Shown: one piece after another, positions 27,748 through 36,333 of the stretch | Layout: each line of letters begins with the position of its first letter | Position numbering within the stretch: position 1 is the first letter of the stretch | Source: Kineosporia sp. NBRC 101731 | GTDB lineage: Bacteria; Actinomycetota; Actinomycetes; Actinomycetales; Kineosporiaceae | Reading direction: 5' to 3' | Length of the DNA: 43,816 nt | Assembly: GCF_030269305.1 (NCBI RefSeq) | Contig: NZ_BSTC01000027.1 | Coordinates: 1-43,816 of the forward strand | The notes under the pieces: generated by a model | Seen by the model: the letters and a program-made list of their open reading frames with translations, nothing else | What the model was told of the DNA's origin: nothing | Database searches by the model: none | Made by a program: the position numbers and the translations under genes

Positions 27748-29238
27748 ATGAGCACCCCCACCAGCACGTCTTCCAGCACCTCTGCCGGTACCGATGCCCT
27801 CGCCGGTCTGCCCGTCGTCGTCGTCGGTGCCGGACCTGTGGGCCTGGCCGCTGCGGCGCACCTGCTCGAACAGGGCCTGGAACCGCTGATTCTCGAGGCC
27901 GGGGATGAGGCCGGCTCGGCCATCAGGGCTTGGAAGCACATCCGCCTGTTCTCGCCCTGGCGGTACAACGTCGATGCCGCCGCTGCCCGGCTGCTGGAGC
28001 CCACCGGTTGGAGCCACCCGAAACTGACCGGCCTGCCCACCGGCGCGGACCTGGTCGAGCAGTACGTGGCACCGCTGGCAGCCACCCCTGCGCTGGCGCC
28101 GCGCATCCGTACCGGATCCCGCGTGATCGCGGTCAGCCGGGTAGGCCTGGACAAGACCCACAGCATCGGACGTGAACTGCACCCGTTCCTCGTACGCGTC
28201 CAGACCACCCAGGGCACGATCAGCGACCTGCACGCCCGCGCGGTCATCGACGCCTCCGGCACCTGGGGCCAGTCCAATCCCCTGGGGGTCTCGGGTCTGG
28301 TAGCGGTCGGTGAGGCCGAAGCCGCCGATGTCATGGCCGGACCGCTGCCCGATGTCCTGGGTTCCCACCGTGAGCGTTTCGCCGGGCGTCGAGTCCTGGT
28401 GGTGGGCGCCGGGCACTCCGCGACCAACACCCTGCTGAACCTGGTGCGCCTGGCCGAGCAGGAGCCGGGCACCCGGATCATCTGGGCCGTGCGCGCCACC
28501 TCGGTGGCCCGCACCTACGGTGGTGGGGACCTCGACGGTCTGCCCGCCCGTGGCGCTCTGGGCTCACGCCTGCGCGATGCCGTCGAAGCCGGGCGCATCG
28601 AGCTGATCACCGGCGCCACCATCAGTGCCCTGCGCACGGACGCCGGCGATCACGGCGCCGAGGTCACTGTCATCTTCCAGACTCCCTCCGGTGAGCGACA
28701 CGAGAGGGTGGATGTCATCGCCGCGGCCACGGGTTTCCGCCCGGATCTGGGCATGCTGCGTGAGCTGCGCCTGGACCTCGACCCCGGGGTCGAGGCGCCC
28801 TCCCGGTTGGCCCCGCTCATCGACCCGCAGTTCCACTCCTGCGGCACTGTGCCCCCGCACGGCGCCGACGTCCTGGCCCATCCCGAGAGCGGTTTCTTCA
28901 TCGCCGGGATGAAGAGCTACGGGCGAGCCCCGACATTCCTGCTGGCCACCGGCTACGAGCAGGTCCGCTCGATCGCCGCGCACCTGGCCGGGGACACCGA
29001 GGCCGCCGCGAACGTGGCCCTGGACCTGCCCGAGACCGGCGTGTGCTCCACCTCCACCCCGGTCGTGGCCACGGACGGTACGGTGCAGATCGACGATTCC
29101 TCCACCAGCGAGGGCGGTTCCTGCTGCGGCACCCCCGCGCCGCAGCCGGTCGCCATCGGCGCCGGGGTGGGCTTCTCCACCGGCTTCCTGCACGGCCGCT
29201 CCGGCGAAGCCGCTTCCCCGGCATCCACCGGCTGCTAA
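27748..29238 (+). CDS. FAD/NAD(P)-binding flavoprotein of arsenic operon
   Basis: A 496-residue flavoprotein monooxygenase-like protein. It has an N-terminal FAD motif (VVVVGAGPVGLAAAAHLLEQ), a second nucleotide motif (VLVVGAGHSATNTLLNLV) and a GFFIAGMKSYGRAPTFLLAT end region. The C-terminus carries GGSCCGTPAP, a CC pair that could bind arsenite. Genes like this recur in actinobacterial ars operons and are annotated as ArsO/ArsT-like or simply flavoprotein; the reaction is not settled. ATG at 27748 with a GAGGAGG site upstream. Confidence 0.85.
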   Translation: MSTPTSTSSSTSAGTDALAGLPVVVVGAGPVGLAAAAHLLEQGLEPLILEAGDEAGSAIRAWKHIRLFSPWRYNVDAAAARLLEPTGWSHPKLTGLPTGADLVEQYVAPLAATPALAPRIRTGSRVIAVSRVGLDKTHSIGRELHPFLVRVQTTQGTISDLHARAVIDASGTWGQSNPLGVSGLVAVGEAEAADVMAGPLPDVLGSHRERFAGRRVLVVGAGHSATNTLLNLVRLAEQEPGTRIIWAVRATSVARTYGGGDLDGLPARGALGSRLRDAVEAGRIELITGATISALRTDAGDHGAEVTVIFQTPSGERHERVDVIAAATGFRPDLGMLRELRLDLDPGVEAPSRLAPLIDPQFHSCGTVPPHGADVLAHPESGFFIAGMKSYGRAPTFLLATGYEQVRSIAAHLAGDTEAAANVALDLPETGVCSTSTPVVATDGTVQIDDSSTSEGGSCCGTPAPQPVAIGAGVGFSTGFLHGRSGEAASPASTGC

Positions 29239-29411
29239 GGCCACTCGGCAGGAATGGAGCCGGTCCTCAACAGCCGTCGTGAGGACCGGCCGCCGTCACG
29301 GCCGCGACCATGCCCGAACTCCGGCCTCCTAGACGGCATGTCACCGAACCTCTCAGCAACCCGTCAGCACCTGTCAGCCCCTCAGCATTGATCAGCAAGG
29401 AGTCCTCGTTC

Positions 29412-29882
29412 ATGAGCGCCAAGCCCAGCGTCATCTTCGTGTGCGTGCACAACGCCGGCCGTTCCCAGATGGCCGCCGGTTTCATGACCGCGCTGTCCGG
29501 CGGAGCCGTCGAGGTCCGCTCGGCCGGGTCGATGCCCGCCGAGCAGATCAACCCCGTCGCGGTGCAGGCCATGACCGAGGTCGGCATCGACATCACCGCA
29601 CAGCAGCCCAAGATTCTCACCCCCGAGGCGGTCCAGGCCTCCGACGCCGTGATCACCATGGGCTGCGGCGACGCGTGCCCTTTCTACCCGGGCAAGCGGT
29701 ACGAGGACTGGACCCTGACCGACCCGGCCGGGCAGGGCATCGAGGTCGTGCGCCAGGTCCGCGACGAGATCCGCGACCGGGTCCAGGCCCTACTGGCCGA
29801 CCTGCTGCCCGACGGCGTCCCCACCCAGGCAAGCACCCCCGCTGCCACCCCCAGTGCTGCCGCCGGGACCGGTCAGGCGTGA
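29412..29882 (+). CDS. arsC: Arsenate reductase ArsC, low-molecular-weight phosphatase type
   Basis: A 156-residue arsenate reductase with the P-loop Cys motif FVCVHNAGRSQMAAGF and the CGDACPFYPGKRYEDWTL segment carrying the further Cys residues and the Asp used in catalysis. It reduces As(V) to As(III), which Acr3 exports; actinomycete forms use thioredoxin or mycothiol. The C-terminus has an extra Thr/Ala/Pro tail (residues about 135-156). ATG at 29412 with AAGGAG about 10 bases upstream. A deleted paralogue is at 27390. Confidence 0.93.
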   Translation: MSAKPSVIFVCVHNAGRSQMAAGFMTALSGGAVEVRSAGSMPAEQINPVAVQAMTEVGIDITAQQPKILTPEAVQASDAVITMGCGDACPFYPGKRYEDWTLTDPAGQGIEVVRQVRDEIRDRVQALLADLLPDGVPTQASTPAATPSAAAGTGQA

Positions 29883-29884
29883 AC

Positions 29885-30102
29885 ATGATCCCCACCGGTG
29901 GTTTCATCACCCTGGGCGCCAGCCCCGAGCAGACCCAGACGCAGACCCCGACACGGACACCACACCATCCGGCGACAGCCAGGACGCGGTGCGCGAGGTC
30001 CTGATCATCGGATCCGGCCCCTCCGGGTACACCGCGGCCATCTACAGTCAGAATCTGCCCACGGTCTACGAGAGCTCGTCGCTGCCCTATCCGGAGGGTT
30101 AG
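29885..30102 (+). pseudogene. Thioredoxin reductase N-terminal fragment
   Basis: Just after arsC, one plus frame gives MIPTGGFITLGASPEQTQTQ and stops near 30003. The neighbouring frame gives DAVREVLIIGSGPSGYTAAI (the FAD-binding start of thioredoxin reductase), then diverges and stops at 30102. So a trxB-type gene, a usual electron donor gene in ars operons, survives only as a frameshifted, truncated start. Confidence 0.7.
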
Positions 30103-30157
30103 CCGTTCTGGCTGTAAAGGACCCTGCCGTAGCGGCCGCCAGCCTCCTCCCGCCTGA

Positions 30158-30418
30158 ATGAGCGCGCCCGGAAAGACCTTTGCCGAGCCTGATCCAGGCT
30201 ACGGGGATGCGTTGCGTTCCTTCGTGCCCGAGGAAGTGACAGCAACCGTCGAGCAATCCGGTGTTGGTCTCGTCATCTCGTTTCCATCCGGCCGTCTGGT
30301 TGTGCATCCGACCTTGGACGAGCTCGTTGGTCCGGAGATCACGATGCTGGCGGGGTTCGAGGACAGGAGCTTGATGGTGTGGCGCCCAGGCGAGGCATCG
30401 TTTGAGGATCTGGCGTAA
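30158..30418 (+). CDS. Small conserved-looking hypothetical protein
   Basis: An 86-residue ORF (MSAPGKTFAEPDPGYGDALR at the start; VVHPTLDELVGPEITMLAGF then MVWRPGEASFEDLA at the end). It is acidic, with alternating beta-like segments similar in style to small immunity proteins. The ATG lacks a strong ribosome site. Together with the next gene it looks like a toxin-immunity leftover; no toxin is present. Confidence 0.5.
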   Translation: MSAPGKTFAEPDPGYGDALRSFVPEEVTATVEQSGVGLVISFPSGRLVVHPTLDELVGPEITMLAGFEDRSLMVWRPGEASFEDLA

Positions 30419-30509
30419 ACAGTGATGTGGTCGAGTTCCGTCATGGAGCAACAACTGCGGCGAAGAAGTAGATTCGCAGCGTTCTTGGGTGGGGAGTCGA
30501 CGGGCTTGC

Positions 30510-30971
30510 ATGACTGAGATGGAAAGCGCACAGGTGGAGGCGCATCTGCGGTCCATTGAAGATCTTGTGTCGGACCTGGGGAGCGTGGTCACAATGACCC
30601 ATCAGCAGTTCGGTCCGGCTGGGGGACACATGGTCTCCGCCATACCGGCCAATCCTCGTAGTCTTGCATTCTCCTGGATCTGGACGGACGAGGTCGTGTT
30701 TGAGGCAGGCCGCGAAGGCGGGCGATGGGAGCTGGAACCGACTGCTGCAGATCTTGAGTTTCTGGGCGACCTCGTCGCGGCTGTCGTGGCAGGCCGTGTG
30801 GTGGAGACATTCGCCGCGAGTAGATCGACCGTTGCCTTCGCGCTGAGCAGCGGGGGCATAGTCCGTGAAACGGGATACGGAGGCGGCCTGGTCTCGCTCA
30901 TCCCGTTGCCTGGATGGCGACGCTGGGGCCGCCGTATCCAGTACGAGCCGTACGCCGCTGCGAGACGGTGA
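30510..30971 (+). CDS. Immunity-like hypothetical protein
   Basis: A 153-residue ORF starting MTEMESAQVEAHLRSIEDL. The C-terminal end (YGGGLVSLIPLPGWRRWGRR then IQYEPY) is a pattern I associate with small proteins encoded near actinobacterial polymorphic toxins. No signal peptide or membrane helix. I chose the ATG at 30510; an upstream in-frame start at 30489 is possible. Function is inferred only from style and neighbours. Confidence 0.5.
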   Translation: MTEMESAQVEAHLRSIEDLVSDLGSVVTMTHQQFGPAGGHMVSAIPANPRSLAFSWIWTDEVVFEAGREGGRWELEPTAADLEFLGDLVAAVVAGRVVETFAASRSTVAFALSSGGIVRETGYGGGLVSLIPLPGWRRWGRRIQYEPYAAARR

Positions 30972-31018
30972 CGTGGTGAGGGGCCCATCCGTCCTCAGCC
31001 GCTCCTGCAGGGGTCGGC

Positions 31019-31165
31019 ATGGTGATCCGGGGCCGGGGCACCAACCACCCCAAGGAGCTCGGCTGGGCCTTGAAGTCATCGGTGTCGTGATCGGCAGCGC
31101 GATCCTGTATGTGACCGTCCCCGGGATCGCGCTGGGCATGACCGGCGAGGGGTGCCTGCGATGTT
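31019..31165 (+). pseudogene. Frameshifted small membrane-protein gene of element
   Basis: The ATG at 31019 (AGGGG upstream) starts MVIRGRGTNHPKELGWALK and soon stops. The next frame continues at that point with VIGVVIGSAILYVTVPGIAL then GMTGEG, a membrane helix. A single-base indel near 31073 would join them into one small membrane protein. The pieces lie directly before the element genes at 31166 and 31480. Confidence 0.4.
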
Positions 31166-31483
31166 GTGGCGTCCCCGATCCCACTGGTCGCGCACGCAGC
31201 GGCCCACCGATACCCCGTACTCCCCCTGCAGCTGGCCGCCCTGCTGGTCTGGGTCCTCGCGCTGGTCGTGATGATCGTCTGGGGCCTGGCCCTGACCGTG
31301 ATCCAGGCCATCGACGGCACCGGCATGGACGACACCCGTTCCCAGACGGCCACCGCCGGCGCCCCGGGCCCAGGCGCAGCTGCGCCGCACCGCAGAGCAG
31401 ACACCCAGGCTGCACGCGATGAGCTGGCGGCCGTGCCGATGCCGGACAACGGCGATCCGGATGCGCACCTGCCTCGGACATGA
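31166..31483 (+). CDS. Single-span membrane protein of element, possibly N-terminal half of split gene
   Basis: A 105-residue ORF from the GTG at 31166, with a strong membrane helix (LPLQLAALLVWVLALVVMIV) and then a charged tail ending ARDELAAVPMPDNGDPDAHL. That tail type, as I recall it, occurs inside the single longer protein of other elements, just before the segment corresponding to the next ORF. Its stop overlaps the next ATG (ATGA). So this is either a separate coupled gene or the first half of a protein split by a frameshift; I favour the split. Confidence 0.5.
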   Translation: MASPIPLVAHAAAHRYPVLPLQLAALLVWVLALVVMIVWGLALTVIQAIDGTGMDDTRSQTATAGAPGPGAAAPHRRADTQAARDELAAVPMPDNGDPDAHLPRT

Positions 31484-32307
31484 CGAGCGAAAAGCCACAG
31501 CTGATGAAGGTGCCGACGGCTACCGGTATCGGCCCGGCGGGAGTGAGTACCGGTTTCGGTCGCATGCCCGAGAGTGCCGTGGCCCAGCTGGCCGCGATCG
31601 ATCAGGCCGCCATGGAGTCGGTGTCCTTGACCGGTGGCCACGCCCTCATCAGTTCGTGGGCGGTACCTGGCGGCCTGACCCCCTCGTCGTGGTCGGTCAG
31701 CAAGTCCATGACCGAGCTGCTGAACGCTGCAGAGCTACCCAGCACCGGCTCCCCCCAGCTGTCGGTGCGGTTCGTCCCGGCGATGGGCCTGATCAAGGGC
31801 CGCGTAGGAGACGACTACGTCGTGGCCTGCGTGGATTACGTCGCCGAGACGGCCATGCATGCCACCGCCACCGCAGCGGTGGCCGACTGCCAGCGGATGA
31901 CCTGGGTGAAGGACCATGACCAGACGCCTGGACTGTGGCCGATGATCGTCTCGGACACGATGCCCTCCACCGGCGCCCTGGTCGGTATCGACTGGCTGTC
32001 CGGCGGGACCTTCTCCGCCGATCCGATCGGCTGGACCCTGGCCAACACCGCCGGAGTCAGTAGCCTGACCCAGAATCCAGTAACCCGACTCCGGCCAACA
32101 CGGGGCACATCAGCCTCGGGACACTCCGGGGCGGTTCAAACACGCGTTCCGAGCCCCGCTGGTGCGGGGCGCGCGGTGCAGCTTGATCCGCAGCACCCGG
32201 AGGCACTACTGCAGAAGCTGGGCAGCTGCCAGCCGTGCCTCCGCGGCCCAAGCAATCGATGGTTCAGCGTGGGCTCCGACCATTGCCCCGTCGTACAGCA
32301 TGGCTAA
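31480..32307 (+). pseudogene. Truncated, chimeric paralogue of the 10061 element protein
   Basis: Residues about 25-140 match the exported domain at 10061 in order: GFGRMPESAVAQLAAIDQAA, ALISSWAVPGGLTPSSW, MGLIKGRVGDDYVVACVDYV and VADCQRMTWV. After that the sequence changes abruptly to PSTGALVGIDWLSGGTFSAD then GVSSLTQNPV, which looks like the start of the VirB4/TraC-type ATPase usually encoded nearby, cut before its P-loop. The remaining frame is incoherent and runs 100 bases into the reverse-strand TetR gene. So a deletion has probably fused two element genes and removed their ends. Confidence 0.55.
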
Positions 32308-32778
32308 ACGGATCGACGTTGCAACGGCATCGTCGACCCCTACCTGCCGGGCGAGGTCGGCGAAAAGGCTGCGCACCCAGCTGCGATGGCTCAGGTTGAC
32401 GGTATGGGCCGGCGAGTCTTTCGTGCTCTCGGCCTCCGCGTTGATGAACGGACACCCATTGAAGTCCTCGGTGGTAAACCATTGCCCAAGGAGATCGAAG
32501 ACCATGAGGATCTTCTCCATCGGAGAGGCCCCAGATGCGTCGAGCTGCTTGGTCACGTGCTCTTGCCAGGCGAGGCTGCGCCCAGCTACGTACGCTCCCA
32601 CCAGGTCGTCCTTGGTACGAAAGTACGTGTACATGGATGCTTTGGAAACGTTGGCCGCCTCGGCGATCGTGTCGACGCCGGTAGCGTGGATGCCGTTGGT
32701 GTAGAAGAGATGATCTGCCGTCTTCACCACCCGCTCAAGAGCAGGACGTCGGCGAGTTCGGGGCGTGGTGCTTGCCAA
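32206..32778 (-). CDS. TetR/AcrR-family regulator
   Basis: A 190-residue TetR regulator with the N-terminal HTH DTIAEAANVSKASMYTYFRT then KDDLVGAYV; the C-terminal ligand domain is normal length. Start is a TTG at 32776-32778, chosen because AAGGAGG lies at ideal spacing before it; no ATG is nearby in the right place. It lies about 100 bases downstream of, and on the same strand as, the hydrolase at 32879, which it probably represses through the palindromes upstream of that gene. Confidence 0.9.
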   Translation of the reverse strand: MASTTPRTRRRPALERVVKTADHLFYTNGIHATGVDTIAEAANVSKASMYTYFRTKDDLVGAYVAGRSLAWQEHVTKQLDASGASPMEKILMVFDLLGQWFTTEDFNGCPFINAEAESTKDSPAHTVNLSHRSWVRSLFADLARQVGVDDAVATSIRLAMLYDGAMVGAHAEPSIAWAAEARLAAAQLLQ

Positions 32779-32878
32779 AGTGACCTCCTTGAACCCGATC
32801 CTTCACTCTACGCCGCTGCGTGATCGCCCCTGCGTAGGCCCCCCTGTGTGGGTGGCGCCCACACAGGGGCGGGATGAG

Positions 32879-33643
32879 TCAGTTCTGCTGCTGGTAGGCG
32901 AGGTCGGCTGCGGTGAGTCCTTCAAGAGCCATGCCGAAGGGGACGTCCTGGGTGAGGCGGCGGCGGAGGTTGAGGTTGAGGGTCTGCTTCTGCAGGGAGC
33001 GGTAGAGCGCAGGCTTGGCGGCGAGCTTGCGGGCGATCTCGAGGCCGCGCTCGAGAGCGCGGTCGTGCTCGACGACCTCGTTGACCACGCCCCACTGCAG
33101 CGCAGTTTGGGCGTCGATGTTCTCGCCGGTCCACAGGAGGTACTTCGCGCGCTGGGTGCCGGCGATCTCTTCCCAGACCACGTGGAGGCCGTCGCCGGCG
33201 GTGATGCCGAAAGCGGGGTGCGGGAAGTCGCCGTAGGTCGCCTTCTCGGATGCGATGTGCACGTCGGCGAGGAGGAGGTACTCGGAGTGGATCGTAGCGG
33301 TGCCGTTGGCGACGCCGATGACCGGCATCGGGAGGTCGAGGAGGCGCTCGAGGACCTTGCGCCCCTCAACGCGGGTCTTCTCCCATGCGGCGGGCTTAAA
33401 GATCTCACCCAGGCTGGGGCCGTCGATGTCCTTCATGAAGTGCTCGCCCGTGCCGGTAATCACGAGGGCCTTGTTGTCGCGGTCGAGGGAGATGTCCTCG
33501 AGTGCCTGAGGGAGGTCCTCGTGGGTCTGACCGGTGAAGGTCAGCGGCCCGCCGTTGGTGTGGAAGCGAAGGACGAGCACGCCGTCATCCCCCCGCTCGA
33601 AGGCGAGGTTCTCGTACTTGTCGAAGTAGGCGGGCGTGGTCAT
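32879..33643 (-). CDS. Crotonase-fold hydrolase resembling 6-oxocamphor hydrolase
   Basis: A 254-residue enoyl-CoA-hydratase-family protein. It resembles 6-oxocamphor hydrolase (a C-C bond hydrolase acting on cyclic beta-diketones, not on CoA esters): IHSEYLLLADVHIASEKATY, then GDFPHPAFGITAGDGLHVVW. In that enzyme the His of the PH motif and the Asp of the GDG motif are catalytic, and both are present here, as is the earlier His. ATG at 33641-33643 with GGGAG five bases upstream. A true enoyl-CoA hydratase role is less likely because the usual acidic residues are not evident. Confidence 0.8.
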   Translation of the reverse strand: MTTPAYFDKYENLAFERGDDGVLVLRFHTNGGPLTFTGQTHEDLPQALEDISLDRDNKALVITGTGEHFMKDIDGPSLGEIFKPAAWEKTRVEGRKVLERLLDLPMPVIGVANGTATIHSEYLLLADVHIASEKATYGDFPHPAFGITAGDGLHVVWEEIAGTQRAKYLLWTGENIDAQTALQWGVVNEVVEHDRALERGLEIARKLAAKPALYRSLQKQTLNLNLRRRLTQDVPFGMALEGLTAADLAYQQQN

Positions 33644-33667
33644 GGTGACTCCCAGGTCGATGCATTA

Positions 33668-33715
33668 ACTGAACAGGTCCGTTCGGTTATGGCTTAACCA
33701 TACTGATCTGTTCAG
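33668..33715. promoter_or_regulatory. Cluster of inverted repeats before the hydrolase gene
   Basis: Three repeats lie within 48 bases: ACTGAAC-6-GTTCGGT (33668-33687, one mismatch), GGTTA-TGGCT-TAACC (33685-33699, perfect) and CTGA-TCTGT-TCAG (33703-33715, perfect). They sit 25-70 bases before the ATG, where a TetR operator would be expected. Confidence 0.5.
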
Positions 33716-33797
33716 CTAAGCGCAAGGCTGGACCGCCTCTGTCGTGAGACGCGCTTCGACGAGGGCCGTAGCCCCCCGTTGGCTGATCGGTGGAGCC

Positions 33798-34079
33798 GGC
33801 GTGACGACGTTTGCCGACACGGCCTACATCGGTGCCGGGGCCACGATCCGGGCGCCGTTCCGCCGCGTGCGTCGTGACCCGGGCTCGCGTCTGTTCGTTC
33901 GTCGTGAGCTTCCGACTGGCCAAAAGGCCGTCAACACGTCGATCTCACAGATGCGCGCTCCGGGCGAGCGAGCCAACGCCGAGCTCAAGAACTGGCGGAT
34001 CCTTCAGAAGATCCGCTCCAGCCCGGCTCACGCAACGTGCCTGGTGAACGCGGTTCAGGTCTTGATCCTTAACTCCTGA
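33798..34079 (+). pseudogene. IS5-type transposase, C-terminal relic
   Basis: The frame reads VTTFADTAYIGAGATIRAPF, then MRAPGERANAELKNWRILQK and AVQVLILNS before the stop. This is the C-terminal third of an IS5-family DDE transposase, including the region around the last catalytic residue. The N-terminal two thirds and the left end are missing. Confidence 0.75.
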
Positions 34080-34268
34080 GGAGGTTGGAAAACCCTCAGT
34101 AAACCCCAACGTCGCGCCAGGGCCCAGGTGATCGCGGTACGCACCTGCGGGAACGTCCCGGCCGAGATCGTGAACCCCTCCGGCGGTGGGACGTCGGCAC
34201 CCGAGCCGCCACCCTCCCCGCCGGCGTCATCGCCGTTCGCCGACCGCCAGTTCGGCCGTCAGCAGAGC

Positions 34269-34572
34269 CTATTCGCCGTAGGAACCCGAGTTCGGCGCCT
34301 TCGGACCCAGCACGTGATCACCGACCGCAAACGCCTCAAGGTCCTGGCCCAACGCCTCGACCACGCCGGCGGCCTCCTACCCCAGAACGGCGGCAGGTCA
34401 GGACTGGGTATGTCTTTCATCCAGCCCGCGCGAATCTTCCAGCCGTCGGGTTGACCGCGGCGGCGTGAACAGCGACGAGCAAATGGCTTTTTCCCGGAGC
34501 AATTTTCGGCTGATGTCAGAAGTCCTGGTGCTCGGGACGGCCGTACCGGGTGAAGCCGAACACCTTCGACAT
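34269..34572 (-). pseudogene. MDR-type NAD(P)H oxidoreductase relic
   Basis: On the minus strand the ATG at 34570-34572 (GGAGGGA upstream) gives MSKVFGFTRYGRPEHQDF and then a TGA. Further on, another frame gives AAGVVEALGQDLEAFAVGDH then VLGPKAPNSGSYGE and a TAG at 34269-34271 where Tyr is expected, followed by ALLTAELAVGER. These are the start and a middle piece of a quinone-oxidoreductase-like MDR gene with a deletion between and two stops. Confidence 0.65.
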
Positions 34573-34884
34573 GATCATCCCTCCGCCATCCGGAGCCGCT
34601 CCGGACAGGAACGACCCGGTTCCGAACGTATGCCCGTCCACCCGGGTGGGTCATCCGAGATGCACCCGGGGAGTTCCGGCGCTTCCTGTCTCTTTCCTTC
34701 AGCCCGAACGTCCGTAGAGGCAACCTTCAGAGCCCTCAGCGACCGTTTCGTTGAGGCACCGTCAAATGCAGGGTAAGTCCCATTCCCTTAACAAAGTTGC
34801 TGTGGTGCAGAACTCATCCCTGGGGCTACGGTCCCGCCCGGGATGACCGGTCGCGTCGATGCGCGTTATGGGTGAGGGAAACAC
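34573..34884. other. Intergenic stretch before GH76 gene
   Basis: About 310 bases between the MDR relic and the secreted glycosidase. I see no coherent coding frame or strong palindrome. The final part must contain the promoter of the plus-strand gene at 34885. Confidence 0.4.
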
Positions 34885-36333
34885 ATGGTGCACTGGCGAA
34901 GGATCGCCGCTGTGGGCGCGGCCGTAGCCGTCACGGCCGGCGTGCTGACACAGACCGGGATCGGGGTCAGCTCGGCCGCCGAGCCGGGCATCTGCAACCA
35001 GCAGTGCGACGGCCTCGACGCGGCCCGGACCGCGAAGGACCGCACCCCCGTGACGTCCACCCTGTACGGGCGCACCTTCACCGTGCACATCGACGACACC
35101 ACCTCGATGGGCTGGGCCACACTCGCCACCGGCAAGGCCGGGGACCAGGTCTGGCTCGACCGTTCCTTCGACGGCGGCAGGACCTGGGGCAGCGGCAGCC
35201 GCCTGGGTGCCACCAGCATCGCGGCCAACGCCACCAGCACCCGCACCACCATGTTCAACGTCGACGACTGGGCCGCCCGTGGAGTGGGTGCGCTGCGGGC
35301 CTGTGGCAAGGCCGGTGACCGCACCGAGATCACCTGTACCGCCTGGACGCGCAGCACCTGGAACGCCGGGAACCGGCGTACCGCAGCGGCAACCAACCTG
35401 ATGATGAGCTACGACCAGTCCACCGGGCTTTTCGACAAGAACGCCTGGTGGACCAGCGCCAACGCGCTGACAGCGTTGATCGACAACATCCGGACCACGA
35501 AGATGGCCAGCTACCGGTACGCCATCGCCAACACCTACGACCGGCAGGTCAACGCCTACGACGGCCAGTTCCGCAACGAGTTCCTGGATGACACCGGCTG
35601 GTGGGGCCTGGCCTGGATCGCGGCCTATGACCTCACCGGCGAGCAGCGCTATCTGGACACCGCCCGCGCCGACGCCGAGCACATGCACCGGTACTGGGAC
35701 ACCACCTGCGGTGGCGGCATCTGGTGGAAGACCGACCGCAAGAATAAGGTCGCCATCGCCAACAGCCTGTACATCCAGCTCAATGCCGCGCTCGCCCAGC
35801 GCGTTCCGGGTGATACGACCTACCGCGCCCGGGCGAGCGCGGGCTGGTCGTGGTTCAGGGGCACTGGCATGCTCACCAGCGGAAACATCGTCATCGACGG
35901 CATCGACCTCAAGACCTGCAAGGGTGCCAGCGGCCCCCTGACCTACAACTCCGGCGTCCTGATGAACGCCCTCGTGCAGCTGAACAAGGCCACCGGCAAC
36001 GCCGATGCCCTGGCCACCGCCCAGCGCATCGGTGACGCCTCCACGACATCGACCGCACTGAACAAGGACGGAATCCTGCGCGAGCCGGGGGAAGGCGAAT
36101 CCTGCACCGGCGACCAGCCGTCCTGGAAGGGCTCGTACCTGCGCGGGCTCGGGGTACTGAACCAGGCCACCAGCGGTAGGTACAACGCGTACCTGACCCG
36201 GCAGGCCGACACCGCCTACGCCAAGGACCGCAACAGCCTGGACGCTTATGGCATCCACCTGGCCGGACCCTTCGTCCCCAGCGCCCACGCTTGCCAGCAC
36301 ACGGCGCTGGACCTGCTCAACGCCGCCCCCTGA
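34885..36333 (+). CDS. Secreted glycoside hydrolase, GH76 (alpha-1,6-mannanase family)
   Basis: A 482-residue exported protein. The N-terminus is a classic signal peptide (MVHWRRIAAVGAAVAVTAGV, cleavage likely near SSA/AEPG). A beta-rich N-terminal portion (about residues 55-150) precedes the catalytic (alpha/alpha)6 barrel. The family's paired catalytic Asp residues are in FRNEFLDDTGWWGLAW; TCGGGIWW and TYNSGVLMNALVQLNKATGN are also typical. Substrates in the family are alpha-1,6-mannans. GAGGGA lies eight bases before the ATG. It is intact, unlike most genes around it. Confidence 0.88.
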   Translation: MVHWRRIAAVGAAVAVTAGVLTQTGIGVSSAAEPGICNQQCDGLDAARTAKDRTPVTSTLYGRTFTVHIDDTTSMGWATLATGKAGDQVWLDRSFDGGRTWGSGSRLGATSIAANATSTRTTMFNVDDWAARGVGALRACGKAGDRTEITCTAWTRSTWNAGNRRTAAATNLMMSYDQSTGLFDKNAWWTSANALTALIDNIRTTKMASYRYAIANTYDRQVNAYDGQFRNEFLDDTGWWGLAWIAAYDLTGEQRYLDTARADAEHMHRYWDTTCGGGIWWKTDRKNKVAIANSLYIQLNAALAQRVPGDTTYRARASAGWSWFRGTGMLTSGNIVIDGIDLKTCKGASGPLTYNSGVLMNALVQLNKATGNADALATAQRIGDASTTSTALNKDGILREPGEGESCTGDQPSWKGSYLRGLGVLNQATSGRYNAYLTRQADTAYAKDRNSLDAYGIHLAGPFVPSAHACQHTALDLLNAAP

